A DNA stretch of 10,379 bases, from NCBI GenBank assembly GCA_947178115.1, contig CAMWXF010000035.1:1-10379 (forward strand). The letters run 5' to 3'. Shown here piece by piece: positions 7,778 through 10,379 of this stretch. The notes beneath the pieces are model-generated. The model ran no database searches. It was not told the origin of the DNA and saw only the letters and a list, made by a program, of their open reading frames with translations. The translations under genes and the position numbers were made by a program. The DNA comes from an uncultured Lachnospiraceae bacterium. Its GTDB lineage: Bacteria > Bacillota > Clostridia > Lachnospirales > Lachnospiraceae. The stretch's first letter is position 1; each line of letters opens with the position of its first letter.

Positions 7778-7805
7778 TGATTTAATACAGTATATGAGGT
7801 GGCTT

Positions 7806-8660
7806 ATGAGTGAAGTAATCTTTTCTGTCTTTCCGAGCGAGAATTTTATTGATCTGGGATTATATCAATTCGGCTGGGAGCAATGCGATCCCTCCCACTC
7901 CTTCGGCCCTGCTGCCAGAAACCACTATCTGTTTCACCTGTGCCTATCCGGAACCGGCACTTTGATTGCGAATAACACGCAAGGAGAATCCATTACTTAT
8001 CAGGTCAAAAGCGGACAGGGATTTATGATATTTCCCCATCAGGTATGTACCTATATTGCAGATCACGAAATTCCCTGGGAATATGTATGGATAGAGTTTG
8101 ATGGTCTGCGCGCCAAGGAAACCGTTGAATTGACCGGTCTCAATTGGAACCAGCCAATCTATAAGGCGCACACCAAAGATATTTCAGAGACAATGAAGTC
8201 AGAAATGTTATATATCGTAAATAATAAAGATGCATCACCTTTTCATCTGATTGGACATCTTTATCTTTTCATTGACAGTCTGGTCCGCTCCTCCACATCC
8301 AATAAGATCGGTATGGGAAACAGTCTGCGGGATTTCTATATTAAAGAGGCGTTTTCTTTTATCGAGGAAAATTTCCAGAACGATATCTCCGTAGAAGATA
8401 TTGCGGCTTCCTGCGGATTAAACCGGAGCTATTTCGGCAAAATTTTTCATGAGAATATGGGGAAATCCCCACAAGAGTTTCTTATATCCTACCGAATGAC
8501 AAAGGCAACAGAGTTATTGAAGCTGACCGGATTGTCCATAGCTGATATAGGAAATGCGGTAGGCTATCCGAACCAGCTGCATTTCTCAAGAGCATTTAAA
8601 AATGTATACGGTATTTCACCAAGACAATGGAGATATGAAAACGGAGGCGTTCGCTCATAA
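7806..8660 (+). CDS. AraC-family transcriptional regulator, probable regulator of the alpha-galactoside operon
   Basis: 284-residue sugar-responsive regulator. The N-terminal cupin-like AraC_binding domain spans about 38-105 (HYLFHLCLSGTGTL, then GQGFMIFPHQV and WEYVWIEFDG). The C-terminal AraC DNA-binding domain spans about 178-277. It has a first helix-turn-helix at 195-216 (SVEDIAASCGLNRSYFGKIF), a second at 243-264 (LSIADIGNAVGYPNQLHFSR), and the family ending GISPRQW. I chose ATG 7806 over the in-frame ATG 7794: GAGGTGG (7796-7802) sits just before 7806, whereas 7794 has no ribosome binding site and would lie about 10 nt from the predicted transcript start. Divergent from the transporter operon, as MsmR-type activators often are. 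Tail to tail with the next gene, 16 nt apart. Confidence 0.92.
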   Translation: MSEVIFSVFPSENFIDLGLYQFGWEQCDPSHSFGPAARNHYLFHLCLSGTGTLIANNTQGESITYQVKSGQGFMIFPHQVCTYIADHEIPWEYVWIEFDGLRAKETVELTGLNWNQPIYKAHTKDISETMKSEMLYIVNNKDASPFHLIGHLYLFIDSLVRSSTSNKIGMGNSLRDFYIKEAFSFIEENFQNDISVEDIAASCGLNRSYFGKIFHENMGKSPQEFLISYRMTKATELLKLTGLSIADIGNAVGYPNQLHFSRAFKNVYGISPRQWRYENGGVRS

Positions 8661-8676
8661 AAACATACGAATACTC

Positions 8677-9306
8677 TTATTCCAGAATCTCTTTTTCCAG
8701 AATATACAATGCCCGCTCGTTTTCCTCCTGACAGTAGGCGATGATCTCGTCCTCGCCCTTATCGGCAACGATCGTGGTATCGGCACCCAACTGCACGAAA
8801 CAGACATAGTTTTCTATTGTCTCCATGCGGGAAGCTTGTGCCTTACACAAATTCTGGGGATAATTATTGTTTTCCTCAATTATCTTTTCACGATATCTCT
8901 CCAATGCCGCCTCGACCGCTCCCACCTCTGTCTCCTTGGCATGAATAATGATCATCGTGTCTATATGAGAATCCATAACTTGTTTCTCGGCCAGAAAGTC
9001 CACATACATGTCTTCCGTGATCCCGGTCTTCTTCTCCAGCTCCTCTTTTGTAAGATCCACCTCCGGCCAGTACTGATCACCCATCAGTTCCTTGACACTG
9101 TCTTTTAATTGCGTCAACGTCACAAACTTTTCCTTATCCTGAAAAGGAAAATTACTTGCCTGCAGATCGTCGCTGACCTTCTGCATTTCAAATGCCTGAC
9201 CGTTGCCTACCAGTTCATCTTCCGGCAGCTCATTACTGCACCCTGTTGTAACACACAATACTGTGAGTAAAATAGTTGTAACCATTCTTCTCCTGTTTTT
9301 TTTCAT
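8677..9306 (-). CDS. DUF4358-like lipoprotein
   Basis: 209 residues of unknown function. MKKNRRR is followed by a hydrophobic stretch and VTTGC, so Cys23 is the probable lipidation site, although Thr at -3 is atypical for a lipobox. The mature part is charged and soluble. Its pattern fits DUF4358 as I know it: an acidic linker, a WPEVDLTKEEL segment, GITEDMY, then the MIIIHAKETEVGAVEAAL strand-helix, a long helix, and ENYVCFVQLGAD. Proteins of this type commonly sit beside MBOAT acyltransferase genes in Clostridia, and an MBOAT gene is divergent here. A surface-polymer acylation role is therefore inferred, not shown. Start: ATG 9306 gives a proper charged signal-peptide n-region, but its GGAGGG is 13 nt away. 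ATG 9285 has a better placed AGGAGA but would lose all the positive charges. Confidence 0.72.
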   Translation of the reverse strand: MKKNRRRMVTTILLTVLCVTTGCSNELPEDELVGNGQAFEMQKVSDDLQASNFPFQDKEKFVTLTQLKDSVKELMGDQYWPEVDLTKEELEKKTGITEDMYVDFLAEKQVMDSHIDTMIIIHAKETEVGAVEAALERYREKIIEENNNYPQNLCKAQASRMETIENYVCFVQLGADTTIVADKGEDEIIAYCQEENERALYILEKEILE

Positions 9307-9365
9307 TTCTGTCTGCTTCCCTCCGTCTTAGTTTAATCTTCTTTATTGTTTCTGTTCCCTCTATT

Positions 9366-9385
9366 TGATATACTGTGATATACTG
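9366..9385. repeat. Perfect tandem 10-bp repeat
   Basis: TGATATACTG occurs twice head to tail (9366-9375 and 9376-9385). Two further TATACT words overlap at 9426-9431 and 9431-9436, inside the predicted promoter. The tandem pair lies in the predicted leader of the lipoprotein gene, about 40-55 nt after its start. One-helical-turn spacing would suit a regulator binding on one face. No known site is recognised. Confidence 0.5.
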
Positions 9386-9428
9386 TATTTATCCTTTCGG
9401 CTGTTTATATATGCCAATTAGGATGTAT

Positions 9429-9456
9429 ACTATACTAGCGTGCTGCCGCCTGCCAA
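9429..9456 (-). promoter_or_regulatory. Candidate promoter of the lipoprotein gene
   Basis: On the minus strand TTGGCA (9456-9451; 5 of 6) is followed after 16 bp by TATAGT (9434-9429; 5 of 6). Start near 9422 would give a leader of about 115 nt containing the tandem TGATATACTG repeat. A second TTGGCA at 9417-9412 lacks a well-spaced -10. Confidence 0.5.
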
Positions 9457-9493
9457 TGAGAACTCTGCAGTAACTAGTTTCTGCCTTTATTAG

Positions 9494-9509
9494 AAAAATA
9501 TGTATTTTT
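9494..9509. promoter_or_regulatory. AT-rich palindrome upstream of the MBOAT gene
   Basis: AAAAATA, two bases, TATTTTT: a 7-bp perfect inverted repeat about 34 bases before the MBOAT start codon. It could be an operator or part of an AT-rich promoter (TATGTA overlaps it). No convincing -35 was found for the plus strand. The composition is so AT-rich that chance is plausible. Confidence 0.2.
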
Positions 9510-9542
9510 ACAGCAAATATAGCAAAAGGATTTCATAACCAT

Positions 9543-10379
9543 ATGTTATTTAACTCGTATATTTTTATTTTTATATTTTTACCGCTGACGCTTTTGGGTT
9601 GGTATGGACTGAATTATTATAGGAAATACACTCTTGCAAATGTATTTCTGGCGGGAATGTCTCTCTGGTTCTATGGCTATTTCAACGTCCGTTATCTGGC
9701 GATCATATTGTGCAGCATTGGAGTAAACTACCTGTTAAGCTATCTGCTGACACGGATTCCTACAAACCCTTCCCATGCAGACGGCATGCAACAGACCGTA
9801 TCGACACACCATATATGGAATCGTGTCGGTTTGATTACAGGAATCATCCTTAATCTCGGCATTCTCTTTTACTTTAAGTATTATGATTTCTTTATCGAAA
9901 ATATTAATCATGCTTTTCACACGGATTTCACGCTGAAGCATATCCTGCTGCCGCTTGGAATCAGTTTCTTTACCTTCCAGCAGCTATCCTTCATTATTGA
10001 CAGAGCGCTGGGAAAATGCGAACACTATTCCCTGATTAATTACATTACTTTCGTCACCTTTTTTCCACAGTTGATCGCGGGTCCGATCGTCTTATATAAA
10101 GAAATGATCCCGCAGTTTGAGGATACTTCCGGGCGCAGCTTTCACGCAGCATCTTTTTCCCGCGGTATCTATCTGTTTGTGCTTGGGCTGGCCAAGAAGG
10201 TACTGTTGGCGGACACCTTTGCGTTGGCAGCTAACTACGGATTTGCACAGACCTTCTCCTTGGACAGCATCTCCACGGTAGCGGTGATTTTGTCTTACAC
10301 GTTCGAACTTTACTTTGACTTCAGCGGCTATTCCGATATGGCGATCGGGCTTGGCAGGATGTTCAATATTGAACTGCCC
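9543..10379 (+). CDS. MBOAT-family O-acyltransferase, partial: C-terminus beyond right edge
   Basis: Multi-pass membrane protein of the AlgI/DltB/PatA-like group, which moves acyl (often acetyl) groups to extracellular polymers. The visible 279 codons are open to the window edge. N-terminal membrane segments start with MLFNSYIFIFIFLPLTLLGW. Family marks follow in order: LFYFKYYDFF, LPLGISFFTFQQLSFIID (the typical MBOAT core), FFPQLIAGPIV, and ELYFDFSGYSDMAIGLGRMF near the end. The invariant catalytic histidine (WRRWH-type region) would fall a few dozen residues past the edge and cannot be checked. Members are usually about 450-500 residues. Start: ATG 9543 with AAAAGGA 12 nt upstream, rather far but the only ATG in place. 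Divergent from the DUF4358-like lipoprotein gene. Confidence 0.93.
   Translation, partial: MLFNSYIFIFIFLPLTLLGWYGLNYYRKYTLANVFLAGMSLWFYGYFNVRYLAIILCSIGVNYLLSYLLTRIPTNPSHADGMQQTVSTHHIWNRVGLITGIILNLGILFYFKYYDFFIENINHAFHTDFTLKHILLPLGISFFTFQQLSFIIDRALGKCEHYSLINYITFVTFFPQLIAGPIVLYKEMIPQFEDTSGRSFHAASFSRGIYLFVLGLAKKVLLADTFALAANYGFAQTFSLDSISTVAVILSYTFELYFDFSGYSDMAIGLGRMFNIELP

Noticed and set aside
7784..7795. 12-mer AATACAGTATAT at the AraC gene start also occurs on the minus strand at 9389-9378
   Set aside because: AT-rich and only two copies, in unrelated positions relative to promoters; chance is the simplest explanation.
8644..8656. GAGGCG/CGCTC hairpin at the end of the AraC gene as a terminator
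   Set aside because: The stem needs a bulge and is short; no T-run follows on the plus strand.
9520..9533. TAGCAAAAGGATTT before the MBOAT gene resembles the TAGCA operator (11 of 14)
   Set aside because: The second half of the motif (TGGTAT) is not preserved, and the match overlaps the ribosome binding site, which explains the AAAAGGA.
1..10379. CRISPR arrays, tRNA or rRNA genes, insertion sequences, phage or defence genes
   Set aside because: No regular spacer-repeat pattern, transposase, integrase, terminal inverted repeats or RNA gene signatures were seen on either strand.

Overview
The window looks like chromosomal DNA of a gut-type Firmicute, most likely a Lachnospiraceae-like Clostridium. 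The reasons are low-to-moderate GC, strong AGGAGG-type ribosome binding sites, a CUT1 sugar transporter that lacks its own ATPase, an AraC-type sugar regulator, a secreted type I pullulanase, and an MBOAT gene next to a DUF4358-type lipoprotein. This placement is inference; there is no rRNA or other marker gene in view.

Layout from left to right: (1) bases 1-2198, minus strand, a secreted type I pullulanase whose C-terminus lies beyond the left edge. (2) bases 2199-2418, an intergenic region with the pullulanase promoter, a leader containing nested inverted repeats, a cre-like operator, and the terminator of the next operon. (3) bases 2419-7635, minus strand, a four-gene operon: lipoprotein sugar-binding protein, two CUT1 permeases, then a cytoplasmic GH36 alpha-galactosidase. 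Spacings are 21 nt, a 1-nt overlap and 16 nt. (4) bases 7636-7805, a compact divergent control region with two promoters and four copies of a TAGCA-type element. (5) bases 7806-8660, plus strand, an AraC-family regulator, presumed regulator of the operon. (6) bases 8677-9306, minus strand, a DUF4358-like lipoprotein, tail to tail with the regulator. (7) bases 9307-9542, a second divergent intergenic region with a likely promoter and short repeats. (8) bases 9543 to the right edge, plus strand, the N-terminal 279 residues of an MBOAT O-acyltransferase.

How the genes fit together: the binding protein and permeases would import an alpha-galactoside (raffinose-family oligosaccharide or melibiose), probably powered by a shared MsmK/MalK-type ATPase encoded elsewhere. 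The GH36 enzyme then removes galactose in the cytosol, and the AraC protein switches the operon on. This is the Msm/Raf logic of Firmicutes with a different gene order. The pullulanase handles alpha-1,6 branches of starch outside the cell and has its own promoter. The MBOAT/lipoprotein pair begins a separate module, probably O-acylation of a surface polymer.

No wholly new system is evident. The most interesting unexplained signals are in the control regions: the TAGCA-type operator array at 7675-7772 and the ordered repeat/hairpin in the pullulanase leader at 2235-2294.
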